Positions 19,140-27,138 are shown, numbered from the stretch's first letter. The stretch is 32,929 bases of DNA from Hydrogenobaculum sp. (GCA_002878215.1 PNJC01000146.1:1-32929); one strand, 5' to 3'. Notes: generated from the letters alone by a model not told the origin. Made by a program: numbers and translations.

Positions 19140-21265
19140 TGGAACTCTACAAAACGTTGTTAAACCTTGGCTACGAAAAAAGAAAAAGCCAAGAAGAAAT
19201 GTTTAGCATAGTCGAAGAATATATAAACAAAAATTCAGAAGACCAATACGTAATTTTAGACGATTTTCATAATCAAGGACAAAACATCGTATTGATAGAA
19301 GCTCCTACAGGAGTTGGAAAAAGCTTTGGATACTTGTTGCCTATAATAGAACACAATCAAAAAGCGATAATATCCACTAAAACAAAAATTCTACAAGAAC
19401 AGCTTCGAAGAGACCTCGAATTTTTATCATCCACAAGAAAAAATTACTTTGGCAAAGGTATCAACTATCTTATATTGAAAGGAAAAGGAAATTACCTTTG
19501 TCTTGATAGATTTTACGATAAAGAAAACGAGCTAAAACAAACAACGATATTTGGAAAAGTAAGCTTATCACAAAATATAAGAAATCTCATAGAATCTTCA
19601 ACATGGGACGGAGATGTAGAATTCACCAACATCCCATTAGAAGTCTGGACTGATATAAACATAGACGAAAACTACTGCGATTCTAACTATAGAAAGTCTT
19701 GTCCTTACTTAAAGGATTGTTTTTACTATAAAAAGCTAAAAGACAAAGAAAGAGTGGCAGATATTTTGGTAATAAACCACAGCCTTTTGGTCTTAAAAAA
19801 TTTTGATAAAGAATCAGATAAAATACTAGTAATAGATGAAGCTCATGAACTTGATGAAGCCTTGGTAAAATCTCTTACCGTTGGATTCTCAGTCAACGGT
19901 CTAATGAGGCTTGTAGCATCTATAAGAGATATGCTTCCAAACGACAGCAAGAATATGCTTGATAGTGTAGATATACTTGGAATATTTAAAAGTTTATTTG
20001 AAAACATCTTTGAAGATAAAAAACAAAAACCTATTGACAAGTATGCCACGCCCTACAAGTCTGCCACGGCTCACAAGCCTACCACGGTTAGCAATTCTGC
20101 CGATGGTAAAGGTAAATATCCAAGTTCAATACCTTTGGATGAGGCTTTTTTCGTAGAGCCAATGATTAGCATGATTTACGAACCGCTAAAACAAGCCGTT
20201 AACGTTATAAAAAACCATGTTGTTAAAACGGTTATGGAAAGGCTTGAATACAAAAATACAATAAGTCAAAAGTTTAAGGCTTTTTTAGAAAGCTCTTTGC
20301 TGTTTAACGATGAATTCTTAAATAGATTTAGCATAGATACAAGCCAACTACAAAACGGGTTTAACGATGAATCCATAGACAGGTTAGAATACGAGATTAT
20401 GAAACTCATAGCTAAATTCAAATCTATTTCGAACCGTGTATCAAACATTTACAACAGTTTAAAATATATGGAGGATGAAGAAAATAAAGATATCATAGGT
20501 TTTGTGGTAAGTAGAGAGTTTTCAAAAAAACTTGAAGATTTCAACTATAAGATAGAGGCTTTTCCTATTTTCCCTAAAAACGCAATAGACCTAGACAACT
20601 ACAAGGCGGTTATACTGACATCGGCAACGTTAGACAAAGATCTTATAGAACTTACCACAGGTATTAAAGGAAAATATTACTCTCTAAAACCAGTCTTCAA
20701 CTATGAAGACGTAAACTTTATAATAAAAAACATAGTACCGAAGAACAAAGATTTGTGGAAAGAAGAGTTGGCAAATAGTCTAAGATACTTAAGAACATTT
20801 TACAGCAAGGTTTTGGTGCTTTTAACAAGCTATGAGCAGATGGAATACATACCAAAAGACGAAGATATCGTATTCCAAAATACAACAACGCTAAGAAAAG
20901 CTATAGAAATGGTAGAAAATGGAGACAAAAACGTGCTGGTGGGTGTAGACTCTGTATGGACAGGTATAGACTTAAAAGGTGAAAAAGGCCTTCTTATAGC
21001 AAAGCTTCCCTTCGATTCTCCTACCGATCCTATAAACTACCACAGGATGAAGTATTTTGAAAAACACAACATGGACGGTTTTAGCTATGCGAGGAAAAAG
21101 GCATTTTTACAGTTTAAACAAGGGTTTGGAAGACTCGTAAGAAGCAAAAAAGACAAAGGCACAGTAATAATATGCGATTCTAGAATATGGAAGTACGAAG
21201 AGTTTATAAATTTTATTAAAAGCTTAAAAGTTAAAATATATTATCGCCAGCAAAGAGGCGACTAA
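19139..21265 (+). CDS. DinG/XPD-like superfamily 2 helicase with Fe-S cluster
   Basis: 708 residues. Walker A is EAPTGVGKS near 54-62, DEAH lies at 233-236, and the motif VI region is QGFGRLVRSKKDKG near the C-terminus. C121, C180, C188 and C194 form the four-cysteine set expected for a [4Fe-4S] cluster in DinG/XPD helicases. It probably unwinds DNA 5' to 3' in repair or replication-fork maintenance. Start ATG 19139 overlaps the aspS stop; an upstream in-frame start lies inside aspS and is unlikely. Residues about 303-326 are an 18-bp imperfect tandem repeat, richer in GC than its surroundings and looking like an insertion. Confidence 0.85.
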   Translation: MELYKTLLNLGYEKRKSQEEMFSIVEEYINKNSEDQYVILDDFHNQGQNIVLIEAPTGVGKSFGYLLPIIEHNQKAIISTKTKILQEQLRRDLEFLSSTRKNYFGKGINYLILKGKGNYLCLDRFYDKENELKQTTIFGKVSLSQNIRNLIESSTWDGDVEFTNIPLEVWTDINIDENYCDSNYRKSCPYLKDCFYYKKLKDKERVADILVINHSLLVLKNFDKESDKILVIDEAHELDEALVKSLTVGFSVNGLMRLVASIRDMLPNDSKNMLDSVDILGIFKSLFENIFEDKKQKPIDKYATPYKSATAHKPTTVSNSADGKGKYPSSIPLDEAFFVEPMISMIYEPLKQAVNVIKNHVVKTVMERLEYKNTISQKFKAFLESSLLFNDEFLNRFSIDTSQLQNGFNDESIDRLEYEIMKLIAKFKSISNRVSNIYNSLKYMEDEENKDIIGFVVSREFSKKLEDFNYKIEAFPIFPKNAIDLDNYKAVILTSATLDKDLIELTTGIKGKYYSLKPVFNYEDVNFIIKNIVPKNKDLWKEELANSLRYLRTFYSKVLVLLTSYEQMEYIPKDEDIVFQNTTTLRKAIEMVENGDKNVLVGVDSVWTGIDLKGEKGLLIAKLPFDSPTDPINYHRMKYFEKHNMDGFSYARKKAFLQFKQGFGRLVRSKKDKGTVIICDSRIWKYEEFINFIKSLKVKIYYRQQRGD
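20045..20116 (+). repeat. Imperfect 18-bp tandem repeat inside the helicase gene
   Basis: Four units start at 20045, 20063, 20081 and 20099. The first three share a CCACG core (GCCACGCCC, GCCACGGCT, ACCACGGTT). The fourth is diverged. They encode ATPYKS, ATAHKP, TTVSNS and ADGKGK in frame, so the gene stays open. Confidence 0.7.
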
Positions 21266-21294
21266 AAATATCTTTGCAATAAGAAGAGGTAAGT

Positions 21295-21810
21295 TTGCAA
21301 GAGTATAGAGTAAACGAAAAGATTACGGCAAGAGAGGTGAGGCTAATAGACGAGAATGGGAATCAAATAGGCATAGTACCCATAGGAGAAGCTCTTGAAG
21401 CCGCCAACAGAAAAGGGCTTGATCTCGTTGAAATAGCCCCGCAGGCAAATCCACCTGTATGTAAGATTTTAAACTACAGCAAGTTTAAGTACGAGATTCA
21501 AAAAAAAGAAAAAGAAGCTAAGAAAAAGCAAAAAGAATCTGCTATAAACGTAAAAGACATAAACCTTAAAGTCATGATAGACAATCACGACTTAGCTATT
21601 AAAATCAAACAGATGAGAGAGTTTTTGGAAGATGGAGATAAGGTAAGAGTGCGTATAAGGTTTAGAGGAAGAGAAAACATATATCCAGAGCTTGGCAACA
21701 AGCTTGTTGATAAAATAATAAACGAATTGGCAGACGTTGGCGTTTTGGAAAAGCCTCCGCTGAAAGAAAACGTTTTCTTAACCTTTACATTGCTTCCTAA
21801 GAAAAAATAA
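21295..21810 (+). CDS. infC: Translation initiation factor IF-3
   Basis: Two-domain factor that binds 30S and enforces start-codon choice. 171 residues. The N-domain carries RVNEKITAREVRLIDENG and LDLVEIAPQANPPVCKI, a lysine-rich linker follows at about 76-92, and the C-domain has IRFRGRE. The start is TTG at 21295. An in-frame stop at 21280-21282 and the absence of any ATG before the C-domain force a non-AUG start, with AGAGGT as Shine-Dalgarno. In E. coli infC also uses a rare start (AUU) as the sensor for autoregulation, so the same logic may apply here. It follows the helicase stop by 29 bases. Confidence 0.95.
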   Translation: MQEYRVNEKITAREVRLIDENGNQIGIVPIGEALEAANRKGLDLVEIAPQANPPVCKILNYSKFKYEIQKKEKEAKKKQKESAINVKDINLKVMIDNHDLAIKIKQMREFLEDGDKVRVRIRFRGRENIYPELGNKLVDKIINELADVGVLEKPPLKENVFLTFTLLPKKK

Positions 21811-21812
21811 GT

Positions 21813-21818
21813 TATAAT
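21813..21818 (+). promoter_or_regulatory. -10 box between infC and rpmI
   Basis: TATAAT 30 bases before the rpmI start. With a start site near 21825 it would give a short leader carrying the GGAGG site. Confidence 0.4.
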
Positions 21819-21848
21819 AATAAGCTTAAACTAAGTTTGGAGGTTTTT

Positions 21849-22052
21849 ATGAAGGTAAAGATGAAGACGAATAGAACTATGGCAAAAAGGTTTAAGATTA
21901 CGGCAAAGGGCCATATCAAAAGGGCTAAAGCGAACGGTAGTCACTACAACACAAGAAAACCAAAGGATAGAAAAAGAAGGCTTAGAAAGAAAACCCTCAT
22001 CACAAATCCAACCGTCGAAAGAAAGTTAAAACCGCTACTTCAAAACGTATAA
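21849..22052 (+). CDS. rpmI: 50S ribosomal protein bL35
   Basis: 67 residues, very basic, with MKTNRTMAKRFKITAKGHIKRAKA matching the L35 N-terminus in pieces (MKTNRTMAKRFK, then KGHIKRAKA). ATG 21849 is 5 bases after GGAGG and is preferred. ATG 21861 (MKTNR) is possible but badly spaced. The usual rplT (L20) does not follow; proB does, 19 bases downstream. Confidence 0.93.
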   Translation: MKVKMKTNRTMAKRFKITAKGHIKRAKANGSHYNTRKPKDRKRRLRKKTLITNPTVERKLKPLLQNV

Positions 22053-22071
22053 ACCATTAAAGCTTAACTCA

Positions 22072-23097
22072 ATGGTCTTTGTTATAAAAATAGGCTCTAA
22101 CGTGCTATCTACAGAGGGAGGGGATTTTGATATCAGCTTTTTATCTTCTATAGCAGAGGATATAAAAACCCTTCAAAAGCAAGGTATTAAATTTGTAATA
22201 GTTTCCTCTGGCGCCGTTATGGCTGGCAAAAAAATACTAAATATACACACAGATTCAATATTATCAAGGCAAATTTTAGCTTCTGTTGGTCAATCAAGAC
22301 TAATGTCCTTATACGACAGCATATTTTCAAACTATAGCCTTGTTATAAGCCAAATACTTATCACTTCAGATGTTTTCACAAACCAAAACATGTTCTCAAA
22401 TGCCCAAAGGACTATAGAAGGCCTTTTAGAATACAATATAATACCCATTATAAACGAGAACGATGCCATAGCTACAGAAGAACTCATATTTGGTGACAAC
22501 GATTTTTTAAGCGTATACGTATCTTACATATCAAAAGCTTCGAAGCTCGTAATATTTTCTACAGCCGGTGGGCTATATACAAAAGATGGGAAAACGCTTA
22601 TAGCCGAAGTAAAAGATTTTGAAGAAGCCTTTAAACAGGTAAATCCTACAAAAAGCACCTTTGGAAGTGGAGGTATGTTGAGCAAGCTTCAAGCTTCTAT
22701 GATGGCATCAAAAATTGGTGTGGAAGTTTTTATCACTTCTAAAAGCCAAAAACTTATAGATATATACAACAACAAAGCCTTGGGCACAAAAATACCAGCT
22801 TCTTCAAACACGAAATTAAAACCAAAAGATATTATAAAACTAGCTCAATATTCAAAAGGTATAATTTATGTAGACGAAGGTGCAAAAAAAGCCATTTCCA
22901 ACAGAAAAGCGCTTTTAGCTATAGGCATAAAAGGATTTGACGGGGTATTCAAAAAAGGTGATATCGTAAGCATAGTAGATGAACAACAAATACTTGTAGG
23001 CAAAGGCAAAATTCAATACGATTCCAAAGAACTGAAAAACATAATAGGTAAAAAAAATAAAGAAGTTATAAAAACTGACGACATTTACACAATTTAA
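22072..23097 (+). CDS. proB: Glutamate 5-kinase
   Basis: Phosphorylates glutamate in the first step of proline synthesis. 341 residues. The amino-acid kinase domain begins VIKIGSNVLS and continues with FVIVSSGAVMAG near residue 43, NENDAIATEE near 129 and FGSGGMLSKLQA near 200. A C-terminal PUA domain (about 265-341; GIIYVDEGAKKAI, GDIVSIVDE) is of the E. coli type. There is no Shine-Dalgarno before the ATG, so translation probably depends on rpmI upstream. proA is not in the window. Confidence 0.95.
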   Translation: MVFVIKIGSNVLSTEGGDFDISFLSSIAEDIKTLQKQGIKFVIVSSGAVMAGKKILNIHTDSILSRQILASVGQSRLMSLYDSIFSNYSLVISQILITSDVFTNQNMFSNAQRTIEGLLEYNIIPIINENDAIATEELIFGDNDFLSVYVSYISKASKLVIFSTAGGLYTKDGKTLIAEVKDFEEAFKQVNPTKSTFGSGGMLSKLQASMMASKIGVEVFITSKSQKLIDIYNNKALGTKIPASSNTKLKPKDIIKLAQYSKGIIYVDEGAKKAISNRKALLAIGIKGFDGVFKKGDIVSIVDEQQILVGKGKIQYDSKELKNIIGKKNKEVIKTDDIYTI

Positions 23098-23174
23098 ATA
23101 TCTAAAACCAAGCATAAAATAAAATTCAAATTTAAATTTTCTGTGAAGTAAAAATGTTTAGATTTTTTTATCTT

Positions 23175-23187
23175 CTAATAATATTAG
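23175..23187. promoter_or_regulatory. Short palindrome upstream of arsB
   Basis: CTAATA, one base, TATTAG. It lies between proB and arsB, 12 bases before a longer palindrome, and may be part of the same control region. Confidence 0.35.
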
Positions 23188-23198
23188 GAAAGTCATTG

Positions 23199-23224
23199 AA
23201 TATATAAAAAATTTTTTATATATT
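23199..23224. promoter_or_regulatory. Perfect 26-bp palindrome over the arsB promoter
   Basis: Each half is 13 bases (AATATATAAAAAA and its complement), with no mismatch. Its right end contains TATATT (23219-23224), a -10-like box 7 bases before the arsB ATG. It could be an operator, or an A/T hairpin ending proB transcription. Confidence 0.5.
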
Positions 23225-23231
23225 AGAAAAT

Positions 23232-24533
23232 ATGTTAGAAGAACTACCAAGCATATCCATATTCCTATTAACTATGTTTCTTATAATAAAACAACCCAAA
23301 AACATTCCAATAGGTTTATCAGCAACAATCGGAGCCGTATTAAGCGTCATCCTTGGTATTGTTAGCCTAAAAAACGTATACGAGGTGATAAAAATCGTAT
23401 GGGATGCCAGCTTAGCGTTTGTGGGAATAATTTTTATATCAATAGTTTTGGACCATATAGGATTTTTTGAATGGATTTCATTAAAAGCCATAGACAAGGC
23501 AAACGGCAACGGTATCAAGCTTTACGTTTACATGCTTTTAATAGGTGCTTTAATATCGATATTTTTAGCCAACGACGGTGCCGCTTTGATGTTAACTCCT
23601 ATAGTGTATTCTAAGATAAAACATCTAAATCTAAAAGATGACGAGGCAAAAGCCTATATGATAGGTGGTGGATTTATATCGGATACCGCAAGCATTGGTC
23701 TTGTTATATCGAACCTAACAAACATAATAACTGCAGATTTTTTCCATATTAGCTTTTTAGACTATGCAAAAACTATGTTTTTTGTAAATATAGTCTCAAT
23801 AGTCAGTTCCATAGGTATTTTGCTTTTAATGTATAAAAACCATATTCCAAAAACCTACAAGAAAGACATATTAGAAGACAAAAACCCAGCAGATGCCATA
23901 AAGGATAAACTGTTGTTTAGCATGGTCTGGCCTATAGGGGCTTTTACAATAGCTATGCTATCCATATCTCATATTTACCACATACCTACGTCTTTCATAA
24001 TAATATTTTCAAGCGTTTTTATTTCTCTTATAAGCCTAAAAAACAAAAAAATAAATATAAAACATATACTTTTCAAGGAAACACCTTGGCAAATACTTAT
24101 ATTTTCTATTGGTATGTATGTTGTAGTGTTTGGTCTACAAAAAACATTTTTTTCTCACATACTGCCAGAGTTTATACAAAGTATGGTACACGCCGGAAAA
24201 CTAGCAGCTATATTGGGTGTTGGGTTTTTATCAGGTATCATGTCAGCTCTTATAAACAATCTACCTACGGTTATGATAATAAATTTAAATATAAAACTTG
24301 TACATACTCAAAACAACATTGCTAATATACTTGCTTTAGCAAACGTAATAGGCACAAACATAGGACCAAAGATGACGCCCATTGGCTCTTTAGCAACGCT
24401 TCTTTGGTTGCATATCTTAAATAAGAAAGGATTAAACGTATCTTACGGCTATTACATGAAAGTTGGCATTGTTCTTACAATACCAGTACTGACAACAACG
24501 CTTATTAGCCTTTATCTGATTAGTAAATTCTAA
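23232..24533 (+). CDS. arsB: Arsenite/antimonite efflux permease ArsB
   Basis: 433 residues with about 11-12 membrane helices, close in length to E. coli ArsB. Recognisable ArsB features are SIVLDHIGFFEW, LLIGALISIFLANDGAALML, TPIVYSK, GGGFISDTASIGLVISNLTN, and GTNIGPKMTPIGSLATLLW near the C-terminus. It exports As(III)/Sb(III) using the membrane potential. No arsA, arsC or arsR is near. The start has no Shine-Dalgarno and is placed 7 bases after TATATT, so it may be leaderless. Arsenic is abundant in the acid-sulfate springs where Hydrogenobaculum lives, which fits. Confidence 0.88.
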   Translation: MLEELPSISIFLLTMFLIIKQPKNIPIGLSATIGAVLSVILGIVSLKNVYEVIKIVWDASLAFVGIIFISIVLDHIGFFEWISLKAIDKANGNGIKLYVYMLLIGALISIFLANDGAALMLTPIVYSKIKHLNLKDDEAKAYMIGGGFISDTASIGLVISNLTNIITADFFHISFLDYAKTMFFVNIVSIVSSIGILLLMYKNHIPKTYKKDILEDKNPADAIKDKLLFSMVWPIGAFTIAMLSISHIYHIPTSFIIIFSSVFISLISLKNKKINIKHILFKETPWQILIFSIGMYVVVFGLQKTFFSHILPEFIQSMVHAGKLAAILGVGFLSGIMSALINNLPTVMIINLNIKLVHTQNNIANILALANVIGTNIGPKMTPIGSLATLLWLHILNKKGLNVSYGYYMKVGIVLTIPVLTTTLISLYLISKF

Positions 24534-24538
24534 ATTAT

Positions 24539-24554
24539 CGCCCCTTTAGGGGCG
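24539..24554. terminator. Hairpin between convergent arsB and rhodanese genes
   Basis: CGCCCC, TTTA, GGGGCG forms a 6-bp GC stem, 5 bases after the arsB stop. Neither side has a strong T-run, but the position between two convergent genes supports a bidirectional stop. Confidence 0.6.
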
Positions 24555-24562
24555 TGTGCATA

Positions 24563-24946
24563 TTATCCGTTTGAAAGCGCTGCTATCAAATCTGGGGTAG
24601 AGCCGTCAAATACATAAACGTTTGTATAGCCAAGAGCTTCTAAATAACCCATAGCCCTGTTGGCAAATTTTACAAGCTTGCAAGTGGTTATAATTGGTGC
24701 TTCCTTATCTTTTGGAAGCTTATCAAGGTGTTTTGTAATATCTGTTATTGGTATGTAGTAAGCATTTTTAATGCCGGCTTCTTCCACATTCTTACCTTCC
24801 ACTTTGCCTACAGGTCTTACATCTAATATGAGAGCCCCGTTTTGGTATAGCTCTTTTACCTTTTCAATGTCAATAAGCCCTAAATTTGGCTTTTTCTTGT
24901 CTTGCTCAATGGCCTTTTCAATCTTATCCACAAGCATTCCAAACAT
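24563..24946 (-). CDS. Single-domain rhodanese-like protein
   Basis: 127 residues. LILDVRPVGKVEGKN and the terminal LEALGYTNVYVFDGS mark the rhodanese fold. C89 in ITTCKLVKFANRA sits at the catalytic position, but the loop lacks the usual CxxGxR pattern. It may carry persulfide sulfur in the sulfur metabolism expected of this kind of organism; that is inference. ATG 24946 is preceded by AAGGAGG at 7-base spacing. The longer reading from 24982 would read through that site and is rejected. Confidence 0.82.
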   Translation of the reverse strand: MFGMLVDKIEKAIEQDKKKPNLGLIDIEKVKELYQNGALILDVRPVGKVEGKNVEEAGIKNAYYIPITDITKHLDKLPKDKEAPIITTCKLVKFANRAMGYLEALGYTNVYVFDGSTPDLIAALSNG

Positions 24947-25023
24947 AAACTTACCTCCTTTAAAGTTAGTTTTGATTAACAAAATATATTAATTTAAAAT
25001 CTTTTGAAAATGATTTTACTTAG

Positions 25024-25314
25024 TTATTTAAATCTCTTATATACTTTTGTATGCTTGCCAAGCATAACAAGGATTAACTCATCATCCTTGATTTTAAATA
25101 TCATCACCAAATCTCCTTGTATATGTAAAGCTTCGTATCCTTTTAAATCACCAACAAGTTTATGCCTTCTGTATATTTGGCTTATAGGATCATTATGTTG
25201 AAGCTTTTCTATTATACTTTTTATCTCATTAAATATTTCATCGTTGTATTTTCCACTCTTTTTTAACTCAATAATATCCTTTTCAAAACCTTTTTCCGTT
25301 TTTAGTTTTAACAA
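25024..25314 (-). CDS. YafQ/RelE-family toxin
   Basis: 96 residues of the YafQ-type mRNA interferase fold. H51, H64, D68 and H88 correspond to E. coli YafQ H50, H63, D67 and H87 (RRHKLVGDLKG, LHIQGD, GKHTKVYKRF), so it should be active on ribosome-bound mRNA. The start is TTG at 25314, 2 bases after the antitoxin stop, with no nearby in-frame ATG. A weak start coupled to the antitoxin would keep toxin below antitoxin level. Confidence 0.85.
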   Translation of the reverse strand: MLKLKTEKGFEKDIIELKKSGKYNDEIFNEIKSIIEKLQHNDPISQIYRRHKLVGDLKGYEALHIQGDLVMIFKIKDDELILVMLGKHTKVYKRFK

Positions 25315-25316
25315 AT

Positions 25317-25580
25317 TTACAAGCTTAATTTGTCGAACAGATCATCTACATCTTTATATTCGTTTATATTTTTGCCATTTTCTACATTTTTTATCCTTTT
25401 CTTAAGCTCTGGTGAGGGGATATAACCACTTGACTTAACCAATTGTGCAAACTCATCAGGATCAATTTTACTCAATATAAGTCTAATGGCCTCAGTAAAA
25501 GTTAAGCCATACTGCTCAAATATTTTTTTTGATTTAGCATAAGTATTTTCATCTATCACTATACTAGTTTTTTTCATCAT
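25317..25580 (-). CDS. RelB/DinJ-family antitoxin
   Basis: 87 residues. The N-terminal half (KTSIVIDENTYAKSKKIFEQ, then GLTFTEAIRLILSKI) is the ribbon-helix-helix DNA-binding form of RelB/DinJ. The C-terminal half (SPELKKRI to DDLFDKLSL) would wrap the toxin. GAGGAG precedes tandem ATG codons at 25580 and 25577. It forms an operon with the YafQ-like toxin and probably represses it through a nearby palindrome. Confidence 0.85.
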   Translation of the reverse strand: MMKKTSIVIDENTYAKSKKIFEQYGLTFTEAIRLILSKIDPDEFAQLVKSSGYIPSPELKKRIKNVENGKNINEYKDVDDLFDKLSL

Positions 25581-25634
25581 AAACTCCTCAAAATATCCCT
25601 AATAATCTAAACCTAATCTTCCAAATTTACCAGT

Positions 25635-25646
25635 TGATAATTATCA
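25635..25646. promoter_or_regulatory. Fur-like half-site palindrome TGATAATTATCA
   Basis: A perfect 12-bp palindrome made of two GATAAT-type half sites. It lies between the toxin-antitoxin operon and the porin gene, about 110 bases before the second Fur-like site. Confidence 0.45.
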
Positions 25647-25664
25647 TAATCTATATCCATTTAT

Positions 25665-25678
25665 TTAGCATATGCTAA
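25665..25678. promoter_or_regulatory. Perfect palindrome TTAGCATATGCTAA
   Basis: A 14-bp perfect palindrome in the 200-base divergent gap, about 85 bases upstream of the antitoxin start. It is a good candidate operator for the ribbon-helix-helix antitoxin or another dimeric regulator. Confidence 0.5.
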
Positions 25679-25746
25679 TATTCTTATATAACTATTTATA
25701 CTAAAAGCTATAAGAAAATAGAAAAGTAAAGTCACAAATATTTCAC

Positions 25747-25765
25747 TATAATGATAATCACTATT
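25747..25765 (+). promoter_or_regulatory. Fur-box-like site over the porin -10 box
   Basis: TATAATGATAATCACTATT matches the E. coli Fur consensus GATAATGATAATCATTATC at 16 of 19 positions. It includes TATAAT (25747-25752), so a bound repressor would block transcription. Whether this organism's Fur uses that consensus is unknown. Confidence 0.55.
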
Positions 25766-25780
25766 TTAGGAGGTTTTGGT

Positions 25781-27118
25781 ATGAAAAAGAAGCTTCTTCT
25801 TTTGGCAGTATTTGCAAGCATAGTAGCTATACCGCTTCAGTCTTCCTTTGCCACAAACGGCGATGACTTGATAGGTGTCACACCAAATTCAGAAGCTATG
25901 GGTGGTATAGGCGTAGGCATGCCTGTTGGTTCAGTGGACTCAATATTTAGAAACCCAGCTTGGATGGACACTGCAAAAAGTACTAAAGTCCAATTTGGCG
26001 GTATGCTCTTTATGCCAAGTGTAAAAGGAGAAGTTAATCCAGGCGCTTCGGCAGATAGCAATGCAAACCTTTTCTTAGTCCCAGAAATAGGTATAATACA
26101 TAGAATAAACAATAAACTCGTATTTGGTATAGGTGCTTTTGGCGTATCCGGTATGGGTACAGACTATAGTGGCAAGGGCATACCATCTCAATATCCAAGC
26201 ACGTGGGCACCACCGCTAGGAAACATGAGAACAACACTCCAATTTATGCGTATAATACCTGCTTTATCCTACCAGATAAACCCTATGATAAGCATAGGTG
26301 CTGGTATGGATTTTGCTTACGGTTCTCTTGATATGAATGCGACTATGCCAAATGGATGTGGACAAACATCTCCTTGCACTGGAGAGGCATCTTATGGCGG
26401 TGGTCAAAGCTCGACTCTTGGAATAGGAGGTCAGCTCGGTATAGCCTTTAACTTTGGAAACTTTGTATATGCAGGTTTAAACTATCAATCACCTATATCT
26501 ATGACCTATAAACATGTATTTGATTTTCAAGGTGCATCACGAGGTAATTTTAGCGGAAACTTCCAAGATTTAAAACTTGAACAACCCCAAGAACTTGCCT
26601 TTGGTGTAGGTATAGCCCCCACTGAAAAATGGAACGTAGGTGCTGATGTTAGATGGATAAACTGGTCAAATGCCGATGGTTACAAAGAGTTTGGCTGGAA
26701 AGACCAATGGGTGTTTGCAGTAGGTACCTCTTACAAAGTAACACCAAAACTTACATTAAGAGCTGGTTTTAACTACGCGAGAAGCCCAATAAGAAGCAAC
26801 AATTTTGGGTATAGTAGCCCTCAATTAACACATCCTTCTGTCTCCATAAGCGGTGCTCAGTTTAACCAATATGATATAGATTATTTTAACTTGTTAGGAT
26901 TTCCAGCTATCACAGAAGAAGCTATAACACTTGGTGGAAGCTATCAATTTACAAATACGTTTGGCGTATCTTTAGCCTATGAACACGATTTCCAACACAG
27001 TGTAACAGATAGTGGTCAATGCTTTAATCCTTACACAGGACAAGGTCCATATCCATGCTCTATCACAGCCAAAAACGCAGAAGATTCTGTAAGCGTAGCT
27101 TTGGAATGGAGATTTTAA
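25781..27118 (+). CDS. FadL/OmpP1/TodX-family outer-membrane channel
   Basis: 445 residues. The signal peptide MKKKLLLLAVFASIVAIPLQ ends near SSFA at residue 24. The mature N-terminus TNGDDLIGVTPNSEAMGGIG with SIFRNPA is typical of FadL-type channels, which take up hydrophobic compounds. Alternating beta-strand pattern throughout, and the final residue is Phe (ALEWRF), the outer-membrane assembly signal. Cysteines near residues 190-200 and 420-430 may form disulfides in surface loops. AGGAGG lies 7 bases before the ATG. A Fur-like box on the promoter suggests iron or metal control. Confidence 0.87.
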   Translation: MKKKLLLLAVFASIVAIPLQSSFATNGDDLIGVTPNSEAMGGIGVGMPVGSVDSIFRNPAWMDTAKSTKVQFGGMLFMPSVKGEVNPGASADSNANLFLVPEIGIIHRINNKLVFGIGAFGVSGMGTDYSGKGIPSQYPSTWAPPLGNMRTTLQFMRIIPALSYQINPMISIGAGMDFAYGSLDMNATMPNGCGQTSPCTGEASYGGGQSSTLGIGGQLGIAFNFGNFVYAGLNYQSPISMTYKHVFDFQGASRGNFSGNFQDLKLEQPQELAFGVGIAPTEKWNVGADVRWINWSNADGYKEFGWKDQWVFAVGTSYKVTPKLTLRAGFNYARSPIRSNNFGYSSPQLTHPSVSISGAQFNQYDIDYFNLLGFPAITEEAITLGGSYQFTNTFGVSLAYEHDFQHSVTDSGQCFNPYTGQGPYPCSITAKNAEDSVSVALEWRF

Positions 27119-27138
27119 TAGTTTAGAGGTTTATTAAA

